64,000 nt of DNA from Lewinella sp. LCG006 (GCF_040784935.1 NZ_CP160680.1:983501-1047500); one strand, 5' to 3'. Shown: positions 25,948 through 34,672, numbered from the stretch's first letter. Numbers and translations are program-made. Notes: a model not told the origin generated them from the sequence alone.

Positions 25948-27315
25948 ATGGTAGTGGACAGGTACAAGGATATGTGTCGTACAATCGATCTGGTGAGGGA
26001 AGAGTTTATCAGCTTTCAACAACTAGGAGCAGGCTTATCGGCTAGTTCTTGGGTCACTGATTTGCTGCAAAACAAACTCAGTGGCACACCCATTCGTGCT
26101 TATTTCGTAGCCAAAACGGCCATCTGGTTAAAGCATACCAACCCGGTCTTCTCGGTATTGCCTTATGCTCGCAATGAACGTTTATTCAGCGCCCAGCTTC
26201 CTTTTATTTTCGAAGTGATCATTACTATTCAATATCTCCACAACCAAATTCTCGATGGCAAATCGGGGGTTACCACTAGGGAGCGGATTTCAGAAAACAT
26301 GCTGGCAGCCAATCTGTTGAAAGAGCAGCTCTATCGTTATATTTCCGTAAAACTACCTCGTTCGGCTCGAAACACTACACTCAAGGCTGTCCGCAAGTGC
26401 TTTGAACAGGTTGATCAAGGACAATACCTTGAACAACAATTCAACACTTACCAGGCCTTTGACCAAGGCCATCAAGCATGGAAAGAAACCCTCCCACCGG
26501 CTTGGCTTGATGAATTAAACCTGACTGCCGTTGCGCCATTTTTAAACAAACTGAAAGCAGACCTTCCAGCCATCCTTCACGTGCAACTGGATATTTACTT
26601 TGCCCGTATTTACCTTACCTGTGCTAGTCTTTTCGTAGAAGCCAGTCGCCTTTTAGGTCAATTACTACGGGTTCCCAATAATAAAATGAAGTCCGTATTA
26701 AACTTCAGCGTTTGCTACGGTCTGATGCGGCAATTGGTCAACGATAACAGTGACTGGATTCCCAGCCGTTTTGGCCTCTCTACTAAAACCAAGACTGCAG
26801 CGGATCACTTCAGCGATTTACGAAATGGAACGCTCACCTTACCTACCTTCTTTCTTTTAGCAGAGAAAAAAGATAGTATGCTCCTTCAATTTCTGAACAA
26901 GCAAATGCGCTGGTCAGCAGCCTTTGAAGATGCCGCTTTTGCGGAAGTGTTATCTTCAAATGCCCTTTATAAATCTATACAAAACACGCGGATTCTATCC
27001 GAATTAGCCTTGGCATACCTCCCCCACGATGATCAAGCAGCAGCATACCTTGCTGATTCTTGTGAAATTGTGCACTGGAATAAATTCCTGGCACCTTGCC
27101 TCAATCACCCAGCGTATCAGGTGTATCGTAAGGGCTTTTATCGCCAGCGTACCAAGCGATTGATTTTACAACTACGTAAAGAACGTACGGCCTTACAACA
27201 AACGCCCACGTCTGGTTGGTGGAAAAAAGTTTGGGAACTTACCCCCGAAACGCCACCTGCGGTAACGCGAATAACGACGGTCTTACAGCACCATCCGGCT
27301 GGAAATACCCATTAG
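25948..27315 (+). CDS. Class I isoprenoid synthase-fold protein with degenerate metal-binding motifs
   Basis: About 455 residues from the ATG at 25948; a TTG three codons earlier is also possible. It is all-helical. The polyprenyl-synthetase pattern is recognisable. The first-motif region FIFEVIITIQYLHNQILDG (about residues 90-108) has lost the DDxxD. The second-motif region YGLMRQLVNDNSDW (about 257-270) keeps only N-D-N-S-D. It is followed by the family-like DHFSDLRNGTLTLPTFFLL, which corresponds to D-x-x-x-G-K-x-T-L-P. Typical prenyl synthases are ~320 residues, so this one carries ~100 extra C-terminal residues. Prenyl transfer through the usual magnesium clusters is doubtful. Its link to the signalling genes 306 bp downstream is positional only. 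Confidence 0.6.
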   Translation: MVVDRYKDMCRTIDLVREEFISFQQLGAGLSASSWVTDLLQNKLSGTPIRAYFVAKTAIWLKHTNPVFSVLPYARNERLFSAQLPFIFEVIITIQYLHNQILDGKSGVTTRERISENMLAANLLKEQLYRYISVKLPRSARNTTLKAVRKCFEQVDQGQYLEQQFNTYQAFDQGHQAWKETLPPAWLDELNLTAVAPFLNKLKADLPAILHVQLDIYFARIYLTCASLFVEASRLLGQLLRVPNNKMKSVLNFSVCYGLMRQLVNDNSDWIPSRFGLSTKTKTAADHFSDLRNGTLTLPTFFLLAEKKDSMLLQFLNKQMRWSAAFEDAAFAEVLSSNALYKSIQNTRILSELALAYLPHDDQAAAYLADSCEIVHWNKFLAPCLNHPAYQVYRKGFYRQRTKRLILQLRKERTALQQTPTSGWWKKVWELTPETPPAVTRITTVLQHHPAGNTH

Positions 27316-27621
27316 CTGACTTTGCCAAAGCCGCCAGGGATATAATATACTGAAGGTTCTGAAAATAAAATCTATTTGATTTTTCGCCACTCGTTCCAAT
27401 TTTACTACCGTTTTCTCATACAGATTACTTAAATTTGTTTACTGGGATATTAATTGGTATGCAAATAACTAAGCGGTTTGGACATTCCAAATCCGTTTTA
27501 GGCTGTACAATTCTGAACAAAGTGAGTATTATTTTGCGAACTCACCATTGTTCAGATTAGAGGTACGTTCGTATGTCATTTGGTATGCTATTGCCCACAG
27601 TGAATCAGTAAATACATCCTT
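27316..27621. other. 306-bp intergenic region with two hairpins, upstream of the signalling operon
   Basis: No gene is present. Two inverted repeats lie in front of the 1099-residue gene: 27474-27495 (CGGTTTGGA / TCCAAATCCG) and the larger 27512-27556, in which about 14-15 bp pair across a 13-nt loop. The sequence GGTATGC occurs twice (about 27456 and 27583). No convincing TAnnTTTG or sigma-54 promoter was found. Confidence 0.6.
27512..27556. promoter_or_regulatory. Stem-loop / palindromic operator candidate
   Basis: TCTGAACAAAGTGAGT (from 27512) pairs with ACTCACCATTGTTCAGA (27540-27556), with a one-base offset bulge. It lies 66 nt before the start of the 1099-residue gene. It could be an RNA leader hairpin or a dimer-binding site, for instance for the NtrC-like regulator encoded in the same operon. 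Confidence 0.45.
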
Positions 27622-30600
27622 ATGACGCAAGCGCCTACTATTCGACCTGAACAGTTGGCCCCGCGGGAGGTCATCGCTTTTCCTCAGATTGATGAGTTCT
27701 ACGATATGTTACAGTATCGTCTGAATATGATATCCAGTGGATTCATCTTTCAGGGGCCTTTCACTATTTTCATCAATGCCTTACCTAGGGAGCGAACGAC
27801 TTTTATTGATCGCTATTCCAACGTACAATTGATTTATGCTGGGATTCGACGGCAACGTGACCTCCTTTGTGATTTAACCCTCCGGGAGCCGCTTCCTCAC
27901 CTTGACGAGCACTGGGATCACCTGGACCATACGGCACTTGATAGTGATACGGCGGTAGTAAGTTCTCAATTGTATCAGGCCTTCAGTGCTGGTTCTTACG
28001 GATTTGCTGATATTCCGAATGTAGGCATGGGTACTTTGAAATCCTACTTTGCCTCTATCCTTGAAGAAGACCACCCCAAAAAGCCCACCACCCGGCAGCA
28101 AGCGGAATACCACATTCTTAAAGAGTATTTTAATATTGAAGAAGACCTCTACGTCTCTATTCCGCTGATCATGTTTGGAGAATTCGATGGGATCATGCAC
28201 TTTGTTTACTCCAAAAAAGACGACCTCTTAAAACGGACGCGTTCGCTTGGGGGGCTTATCCGTTCCGCAAGTGCTATGTTGGAAACCCAGGTATTGGAAT
28301 GGGATTTGGTGGGCCGTAACCCGGAAAAATCCAAGGCAATTCTCTTGCCTCTGGAAGAAGATTTCTATCAACACATCAATAGGAATCCCATTCTCAGAGA
28401 TTTACAATTTAAAGAATACTACCGTAAATACCTCGGTTTTTACCAAAAACGGATCCGCTTCAATGATGATGTGATCCATAGTAAAGTCTATCGGCCTTAC
28501 CTGAAAGCGGCCATCACGGCCATTATGATTGACTCCTTTGCCCACAACGTCAGTGCGCATAGCTTGGTGGCACTCAACTGGTGGTTTAAACAACGTGCCG
28601 AAAATATTCGCTCTTTCCAGAAAATCCATCGCGACGAAATAGAAGAAGTTGACGATATAATAAAAACCTACCTACCAGAAGGTTACGATCGCGATCGCAT
28701 TTTTGAGCTCCTCAAGCCTTGGGTTAATGGGACCTTCGTCCGTAATGCGGATCCTGATTACGATCTGGTCAATTTTTCCGGCCCCCTCGCTCGGGAAATT
28801 CAACCCTTGCTCAAGTTTTTGATGCAGAAGGGTGCTTTCTGGAGTGGTATTGCCCGCGACAATAATTTTGGTGGTGAATCAGCAACAGCCTTTGATGTGC
28901 TGTGGAATGATTTCATCAACAACCCGCTTTACTTGGGCACGATCGCAAAATCGGAAGACATTCATCGTTTGCGATTTAGAGTTATTGTTTACGAACCGTT
29001 CAAAGCGGAGGATATCCATCCAGCACAGCCGGAAAACCGCCGGAAAAAACCTTTGGTTGATGGTATTTTTGTTGAGGTCGACCTTAAGCACAAACGCCCG
29101 GATATTACCACCTATCCTGGAGGAAAACTTGGTTATCCTATCACTGAAGAAGATTGTCTTTACATAGAAACCTACCCTGAGTTGGAAGAGATGAGCGACT
29201 TCGTTGCTCCTGGCGACGATTATATCGCCATTAAAGAAGCTCTGGAGAATTGCCGCCTATTTTTCCCTGGAGAAGTCGTTGGACGTCATGCTTTCTTTAC
29301 CCTTTTGGAAAATAAAATTCGCAACGTCAAGCATTTCAAAGGCGACGCTCTTCGGCAAATGCAAAATGGTGGCCTGGAGCTTTGCATTAGCTTCCAGGAA
29401 AAGCCCGTGCGAATAGATCAATCCAGTGACAGGTCACTGTACTCTGTCGGGATCTGGCTCAATGGTTTGGTCAATTTTCAGACCAAGAGCGAGCAGCTTT
29501 TACCAGAAACCCGGCACGCCAACCTCAGTAAAGGTATCATGGATGAAGATTCCTTTGCACCTCGCCTGGGAGGCAGTTCACAGGATAAGTTATGTGCAGG
29601 GATGCTTTTCAACAACTTCTTCCTCCATGTCCAAAACGGAGACGGTAACGAATTACGCGACCGTAGCGAGGACACCGAACGTGACGAAGCCTTTTACCCC
29701 TGGATCATTCCAGTAGTCAGCCCTGCGGAAAATATGCACGCAGATGTGGAGTTCAACGCTAAAGCACCAGAAGAGTGGGCCGCCATCCGCAATCGGTTTG
29801 CGATCAAAGAAGGGTATTTGAAAAAGTTTTTCCATATCTGGAAAGCTGCCGACATCCACTGGGTTCATGGCCCCGAAGACACTGATTTTGTTTGGGACAA
29901 CCTGGCACGTTTTAAATTCGTAGGTCTCTTGGCTCAAGGTACCAAGCTGCAAGAACTCCTTTTTGACAAAGTCCGTTCCAAGGGGGTACTAAGGGTCATC
30001 ACCCGTAGTTTGAGCCAGGAATTAACCGGCGACGAAGCCATTGTTGGCGCCTATCAATGCTGGCTGAAAGCCTGGATGGGCAAAGCAAACAATACCATTA
30101 GGCTATTTGTAGACAATGCGGTCGTTGGTAAATTTATTTATCAACCGGATCAAGACAATTGCCTCACCTATTATCCTGTTTGGCAATTACCCTCCCAAGC
30201 AACAGAAGACCAAAGCACTAATGTGCAAGATTTACACATCGCTCACGGCGGTGATTCCGACAATCGGCAATTGCTACGCTACCGCAGCCACGGAATTTAC
30301 GTAAAATATTTCCAGGCGGCATTAAGCCCCAACGAGCCCTTGTCGACAAAAGCACAGGCCCGGATGGCTGAATTTTTCGAAGTGCTTGCCACCCGTATCT
30401 GTATTTTCGATAGTCGGGTTTATTATCGACTAGGGGATCCCGAAAAACGTAAGACCCTCGCCGATCAACTGTTGCTTCACGTTTTTGATGAGAGCAATCT
30501 AGAAGCAGGGAATAATGATTGGCTGGGTCATTGGGAAGGTCATAAGGAATGGATCATTAACAGTAGTCATTTCCTTGTGCTCCATCTGTCGTTTATTGAA

Positions 30601-30921
30601 AAAATACTACTTACTAAATACGCTGATCACCCCGACTTCACAGATGAAAACATTGGGCTTTTCATCCAGGAAGAAATTATGCCTTTTGCCGCCAAAGAGA
30701 ATGGCCAGGTGAGGGATAACTTTATGCTGGTGATCACCACAGGTCGGGGTAGAACAAAGTGGTGGACCCGTCTATCGGAGGAAGAAAGTTATAGTGCCTA
30801 TCGGCGCTTCACCAATTTCCGCCCGGTAGAATCAATTATTTCTGCTATCGAAGATGCTGTCAACCGCAAGGACGATATTGAGGTAAAGCACAACTTGGTA
30901 AAGGTGATGTTTGGGTCTTAA
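27622..30921 (+). CDS. Large GHKL-ATPase / histidine-kinase-like signalling protein
   Basis: 1099 residues, cytoplasmic (no signal or membrane segment). A GAF-like stretch is at about 160-235 (YVSIPLIMFGEFDGIMHFVY). An H-box-like helix is at about 303-322 (SFAHNVSAHSLVALNWWF, candidate His 307 or 312). After a conserved GAFWSGIARDNNFGG region, the N-box of a GHKL ATPase is at about 554-572 (GRHAFFTLLENKIRNVKHF). Weaker G1- and G2-like segments follow (YSVGIWLNGL; GGSSQDKLCAGM), with the usual DxGxG reduced to LNG. Residues ~700-1099 form a further alpha/beta region with strands RICIFDSRVYY, FLVLHLSFIEKI and FMLVITTGRGR. Position with an NtrC-like regulator supports a sensor-kinase role; catalysis is inferred. 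Confidence 0.65.
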   Translation: MTQAPTIRPEQLAPREVIAFPQIDEFYDMLQYRLNMISSGFIFQGPFTIFINALPRERTTFIDRYSNVQLIYAGIRRQRDLLCDLTLREPLPHLDEHWDHLDHTALDSDTAVVSSQLYQAFSAGSYGFADIPNVGMGTLKSYFASILEEDHPKKPTTRQQAEYHILKEYFNIEEDLYVSIPLIMFGEFDGIMHFVYSKKDDLLKRTRSLGGLIRSASAMLETQVLEWDLVGRNPEKSKAILLPLEEDFYQHINRNPILRDLQFKEYYRKYLGFYQKRIRFNDDVIHSKVYRPYLKAAITAIMIDSFAHNVSAHSLVALNWWFKQRAENIRSFQKIHRDEIEEVDDIIKTYLPEGYDRDRIFELLKPWVNGTFVRNADPDYDLVNFSGPLAREIQPLLKFLMQKGAFWSGIARDNNFGGESATAFDVLWNDFINNPLYLGTIAKSEDIHRLRFRVIVYEPFKAEDIHPAQPENRRKKPLVDGIFVEVDLKHKRPDITTYPGGKLGYPITEEDCLYIETYPELEEMSDFVAPGDDYIAIKEALENCRLFFPGEVVGRHAFFTLLENKIRNVKHFKGDALRQMQNGGLELCISFQEKPVRIDQSSDRSLYSVGIWLNGLVNFQTKSEQLLPETRHANLSKGIMDEDSFAPRLGGSSQDKLCAGMLFNNFFLHVQNGDGNELRDRSEDTERDEAFYPWIIPVVSPAENMHADVEFNAKAPEEWAAIRNRFAIKEGYLKKFFHIWKAADIHWVHGPEDTDFVWDNLARFKFVGLLAQGTKLQELLFDKVRSKGVLRVITRSLSQELTGDEAIVGAYQCWLKAWMGKANNTIRLFVDNAVVGKFIYQPDQDNCLTYYPVWQLPSQATEDQSTNVQDLHIAHGGDSDNRQLLRYRSHGIYVKYFQAALSPNEPLSTKAQARMAEFFEVLATRICIFDSRVYYRLGDPEKRKTLADQLLLHVFDESNLEAGNNDWLGHWEGHKEWIINSSHFLVLHLSFIEKILLTKYADHPDFTDENIGLFIQEEIMPFAAKENGQVRDNFMLVITTGRGRTKWWTRLSEEESYSAYRRFTNFRPVESIISAIEDAVNRKDDIEVKHNLVKVMFGS

Positions 30922-30939
30922 GATGTAGGAAAACATACT

Positions 30940-31836
30940 ATGGGAATCACGAGAACAATCATAATCGTGTGGTCGTGGAAGGCTGCAGGTACGGGTGAAG
31001 GAGTATGGGAAGTTGCAGGCTCCGGCAATACAAAGGATGTGGTCGTCTGTTACGATTGGCCTGCCTCACCCGATGGAGACACCCAACAGCTGGCTGCATT
31101 GATCAGGCAGTACGCTCAGCAAGAAGGAGAAGTGATGCTTTTCCTCCACCGTCACCACGGTTATTACCCGGAACATCTTAAGCAGTTGATTTCCCAGGTT
31201 GCCGAAGACCAACAGGAACGATTCCGTTGTTTTCTCTTTGGGGAAGGCTCCGACGCCATTTACCTGACCAACGACCCCCGCGGCCTTCTGGGTACTTCAG
31301 GAACATTTTCTGCTCAAATCACTACCGGAGAGCATTCCCTAGAGGTTTCATCCATTGCTGATGCAGAACGTCGCCTGTTGAAGAGTGCTCATTTTGATTA
31401 TATCTGGGACACTTACCAGCATGCTCTGCGTCGCCGTATCTTTGAATTGAAAGAAGATATGTTCAACTACCTCGGACAATATCTCCCCCAACTTACCTTC
31501 CCACCGGGTGAGTTATACACCCTCCTTACTCGCCCTGAGAACAAACTCCTTTTACTACGACTACTAAGTTTTGTAGGACGTATCCGGAAAGGTTCGGAAA
31601 TCGCTAAGGAAATTCGTACATTTGAACGGAACAACAACAGAGCACTCACCTTTGACGATTGCGGCATCCAGTTGGAAACTTCCTACGGAGCGCCAGCAGC
31701 CGAGCAGTATGCATTACTCGCAGCCTACGTACTTCGTAATGTATTGGCTAAAGGTAACCCTGTATCACTGCCTGAACTTCGTGAGAGGTTTGATGACCTG
31801 TTGGTACAGATATCAGGGTTAACTTATCATTCATGA
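30940..31836 (+). CDS. Unrecognised 298-residue protein of the signalling operon
   Basis: No family recognised. The first ~130 residues look alpha/beta (strands RTIIIVWSW, DVVVCYDW, EVMLFLHRHHG, FRCFLFGEG). The rest is helical (YIWDTYQHALRRRIFELKEDMFNYLGQYLP, ENKLLLLRLLSFVGRIRKGSEIAKEIRTFER). It starts 18 nt after the kinase-like gene and its stop overlaps the next start by 4 nt (ATGA), so expression is almost certainly coupled. The LHRHHGYY motif is eye-catching, but no cysteine dyad follows to support a caspase-like assignment. Confidence 0.75.
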   Translation: MGITRTIIIVWSWKAAGTGEGVWEVAGSGNTKDVVVCYDWPASPDGDTQQLAALIRQYAQQEGEVMLFLHRHHGYYPEHLKQLISQVAEDQQERFRCFLFGEGSDAIYLTNDPRGLLGTSGTFSAQITTGEHSLEVSSIADAERRLLKSAHFDYIWDTYQHALRRRIFELKEDMFNYLGQYLPQLTFPPGELYTLLTRPENKLLLLRLLSFVGRIRKGSEIAKEIRTFERNNNRALTFDDCGIQLETSYGAPAAEQYALLAAYVLRNVLAKGNPVSLPELRERFDDLLVQISGLTYHS

Positions 31837-32630
31837 AGATCGTACTGCTGGTTGATGGTGGACGCCCCGCTCCTCAGGCACTAACCGCCTGTTGTGAGGC
31901 AGCCGGGGTTCGGCTCATCAAAATCACGCCTACAGAGGACAATTGGCGACCGCTACTGACAGAGGCTTTCGGGGTAATGCTACTATTACCGGCATGGGGG
32001 CGTGGGGCCTACTTGGATCCCAGTCAACTGTGGCAGTGTTTTTTAGCAAATCATCATCCCCACCTTCGTTTGTTGATGACCAGCTATGGACAAGTTGATC
32101 ACTCCAACCACTTGGATTTACTCCAGTTGGAAAATTATGATGCTTCCTGGTGGCAACAAACACAGGAGGCACATATCACAGAAGAATTACCTTTTTTTAC
32201 GGGCATAGACCTGGGAGAAAAACTTAAGCGTTTTTTTGCTGGTCATGGAGACGACAGCGTAGTCGCTGTTTTATCTAGAATTCGCCTGGTCGTACAAATG
32301 GCCAGCAGGGAATTACAAAAAATGCAAACGCCCTATTCAGAAATTTACGCCGACCTGGTAGCACCAGCACAATTGGCGGATAAATGGAGAGATTGGCGTA
32401 ACCGTTGGATCAACTATTATCCGCTTTTTGAATACACTCCCCTTGCGGGGAAATTAGAGCAAATTGCTCAGTTAACGGAAGGAATGGAGCATTGGATGTT
32501 GGCCGGAGGAAAAGAGGAAGAACCTTTAGCGAACGGAATGATACTGCAAGTCTTAAACAACATGCGGGAACAACTCCAGCAGATTGAAAAACAGTATGTC
32601 GTCCAAAAATTATCACATACTTATCGTTGA
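31833..32630 (+). CDS. Unrecognised 265-residue protein, receiver-like N-terminus
   Basis: The N-terminal ~120 residues follow a beta/alpha pattern like a response-regulator receiver or flavodoxin fold (KIVLLVDGG, VRLIKITP, GVMLLLPAWG, LRLLMTSYG, LDLLQLEN). The phospho-acceptor Asp at the end of strand 3 is replaced (LLLPAW) and no conserved Lys is evident. The C-terminal ~140 residues are helical and end in a coiled-coil-like LQVLNNMREQLQQIEKQY. It overlaps the preceding gene by 4 nt and the following regulator by 35 nt. I read it as a possible non-phosphorylatable adaptor between kinase and regulator; that is speculation. Confidence 0.7.
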   Translation: MKIVLLVDGGRPAPQALTACCEAAGVRLIKITPTEDNWRPLLTEAFGVMLLLPAWGRGAYLDPSQLWQCFLANHHPHLRLLMTSYGQVDHSNHLDLLQLENYDASWWQQTQEAHITEELPFFTGIDLGEKLKRFFAGHGDDSVVAVLSRIRLVVQMASRELQKMQTPYSEIYADLVAPAQLADKWRDWRNRWINYYPLFEYTPLAGKLEQIAQLTEGMEHWMLAGGKEEEPLANGMILQVLNNMREQLQQIEKQYVVQKLSHTYR

Positions 32631-34110
32631 TGACGATACCGAATTTCACCAGCAAATTCGGTATGCATTTCGTCGCCAGTTTTTATTTTCTGGTGCCATC
32701 AACGAGAAGCAACTCTTTGAAAAACTCAACGGAGAAAGTCATTTTGATTTAATTCTGCTGGATCTCGTATTGGATGACTCCGAAACCAAAAAAGGGCTGG
32801 AAATTATTCCCCAAATAGCTCAGCGTCACCCCGGGATTCCAGTGATCATCGTCACCGCTGATCGCTCTATTGATACCGTTGTGCAAGCGATGAAACAGGG
32901 GGCTCGCAACTTCCTCGTTAAGGACGACTTTGATTACGACTATTGGGAACAACAATTCTCCGATGTCATTGCAGGTAGCAAACTGAAGCAAGAAAACCTG
33001 GTACTTCGAGCAGAAGTAGATCGTCGTCGCGCCCAAGAGCATGAAGCCTATCCCTTTATCGGTGAGTCTACCCAGATCAAAGAAATCAAGCGTATCCTAA
33101 AGCTCGTTTCCGAAGAACCCGATGTGACGGTACTCATCACCGGTGAAACGGGCACGGGCAAAGAAGTGGCGGCGCGTTACCTGCATGCCCATGGGGCCCG
33201 CAGTAAGCAACCCTTCCAGGCTGTCAATCTATCTGCTATCCAAGATACGCTCCTGGAGAGCACCTTGTTTGGTCATAAAAAAGGAGCATTTACGGGGGCA
33301 TCGCGCGATATGGAAGGCTATTTCAGCCAGGCCAACACTGGCATCCTGATGCTAGATGAAATTGGTGATATTGACCAGAATATTCAGATAAAACTGCTGC
33401 GTTTTCTGGAAACCAAATTGATCCGCCCCGTTGGTTCAGATCAAGATGTTCAGCTCGATGTTCAGGTGGTCACCGCTACCCACCGTAATTTGACCGCAGC
33501 CGTTGCCGAAGGTAGATTCCGCGCCGACTTATTCCAACGCCTCAAGGCAATGGTCGTAGAACTCCCTCCCCTGCGTTCACGCCGTGATGACATTCCTCCG
33601 CTACTGGAACATTATTTTGAAGTAGATGACTTAAGCAAAGTACTTACACCTGCGGCATTGGATGCCATGCTAAATTACGCTTGGGTTGGTAATATTCGAG
33701 AATTGAAAAACACCGTGAGCTACGCTCAACTGAGAGCCAGGATTCAAGATAAAAAACGTATTGACGAGCATTGTTTGCCCAACGAAATCACAAGCCAAGC
33801 CTATGTGACCCCAGTTGCAGATCTATCCATGAAGCGTTCTTCTGGATCTGTGCCTTTAGATAACAAAGAAGAGCTACCTGCTGCTGCCGCTCAGAATATT
33901 GATGAGGAGCATGCACTCATTGACCTTGATCGAATTGAACAACTGTTGATTACGAAGAATAAAGTAAAAAAAGATGTTGCCATTGCCATTGGGCTGGAAA
34001 ACACTGACAACTTACGGTATCGTATCAAAAAACATTTCGAGAAACACCCCCATCTTTTCACCAACTTCCCTACCATCAGTAAAAGCTATCGCCGAATTGT
34101 AAAAATCTAA
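32596..34110 (+). CDS. NtrC-type sigma-54-dependent response regulator
   Basis: 504 residues from MSSKNYHILIVDDD; a TTG four codons earlier is possible. The receiver domain is at ~1-125, with the acidic pocket VDDD, phospho-acceptor Asp in LILLDLVLDD and the conserved Lys in NFLVKDD. The AAA+ domain is at ~145-370, with Walker A GETGTGKE, the sigma-54-contacting loop GAFTGA and Walker B GILMLDEIGD, plus the arginine-rich sensor region FRADLFQRLKAM and WVGNIRELKN. The C-terminal helix-turn-helix is at ~455-490 (KVKKDVAIAIGLENTDNLRYRIKK). It activates sigma-54 promoters when phosphorylated. The neighbouring GHKL protein is the obvious partner; targets are unknown. Confidence 0.93.
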   Translation: MSSKNYHILIVDDDTEFHQQIRYAFRRQFLFSGAINEKQLFEKLNGESHFDLILLDLVLDDSETKKGLEIIPQIAQRHPGIPVIIVTADRSIDTVVQAMKQGARNFLVKDDFDYDYWEQQFSDVIAGSKLKQENLVLRAEVDRRRAQEHEAYPFIGESTQIKEIKRILKLVSEEPDVTVLITGETGTGKEVAARYLHAHGARSKQPFQAVNLSAIQDTLLESTLFGHKKGAFTGASRDMEGYFSQANTGILMLDEIGDIDQNIQIKLLRFLETKLIRPVGSDQDVQLDVQVVTATHRNLTAAVAEGRFRADLFQRLKAMVVELPPLRSRRDDIPPLLEHYFEVDDLSKVLTPAALDAMLNYAWVGNIRELKNTVSYAQLRARIQDKKRIDEHCLPNEITSQAYVTPVADLSMKRSSGSVPLDNKEELPAAAAQNIDEEHALIDLDRIEQLLITKNKVKKDVAIAIGLENTDNLRYRIKKHFEKHPHLFTNFPTISKSYRRIVKI

Positions 34111-34122
34111 CACATTTACCAA

Positions 34123-34659
34123 ATGGACGCCGAATTGAACAACCTCAAGCGAAAAGTTGATCTCTATCACGAAGTCTTGAAAAACACCAAAGCCTACCGT
34201 AAAGTATGGGAGGAAGAATTGAGTCAGAAAATCCTGGATCAACTCAACTATATTATCGGGCAAGTAGAACTGGATGCTCAAGTAGAGGTACGTTCGGAAC
34301 TCGAAAACCTGGAAGCTATCGACCTTAGCCTGGGTACCGTACGCTCAGGTATGTTTCAACGGGTAAACGAAACCATACAGCGCGACCTCATTAAGCACAA
34401 TGGATCACTGGTGTATCAACAGTTGTTCAACGGCAAAATTTTAGTGCTTATCCAGTACCCACATATAGAAGGTTACGGAGAGCCACGCCCACCTAAAACC
34501 ATCGCGATCTATCGCCCTGAGGAACTGAAGGATCCTTATTTCATTCGTCATGTAGAGGAGTTTCTCCAAGAGATCACCCTTTGGGAAGATTATGATGATG
34601 AAGAACCTTACCAGCGCATCGGATTCCAACTTAATTTCGGGCAACAAGGAGAAGAGTAG
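34123..34659 (+). CDS. Conserved hypothetical protein, last gene of the signalling operon
   Basis: 178 residues, cytoplasmic. It has an N-terminal coiled-coil-like helix (LKRKVDLYHEVLKNTKAYRKVWEEEL) and then an alpha/beta domain with the striking motif LVYQQLFNGKILVLIQYP, HIEGYGEPRPPKTIAIYRPEEL, ending WEDYDDEEPYQRIGF. I recall closely similar Bacteroidota proteins of unknown function. It starts 12 nt after the regulator and is followed by a terminator, so it closes the operon. It also occurs apart from such operons as far as I remember, so its membership may be incidental. Confidence 0.75.
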   Translation: MDAELNNLKRKVDLYHEVLKNTKAYRKVWEEELSQKILDQLNYIIGQVELDAQVEVRSELENLEAIDLSLGTVRSGMFQRVNETIQRDLIKHNGSLVYQQLFNGKILVLIQYPHIEGYGEPRPPKTIAIYRPEELKDPYFIRHVEEFLQEITLWEDYDDEEPYQRIGFQLNFGQQGEE

Positions 34660-34672
34660 TGAGCAAAAAAAA

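Noticed and set aside
27580-27600. Possible sigma-54 promoter (TGGTATG ... TTGC) before the signalling operon
   Set aside because: The spacing between GG and GC is one base short of the invariant sigma-54 spacing and two of the consensus bases are wrong.
30940-31836. Caspase-like protease, because of the LHRHHGYY motif
   Set aside because: No matching cysteine motif at the expected distance, and the rest of the protein is helical.
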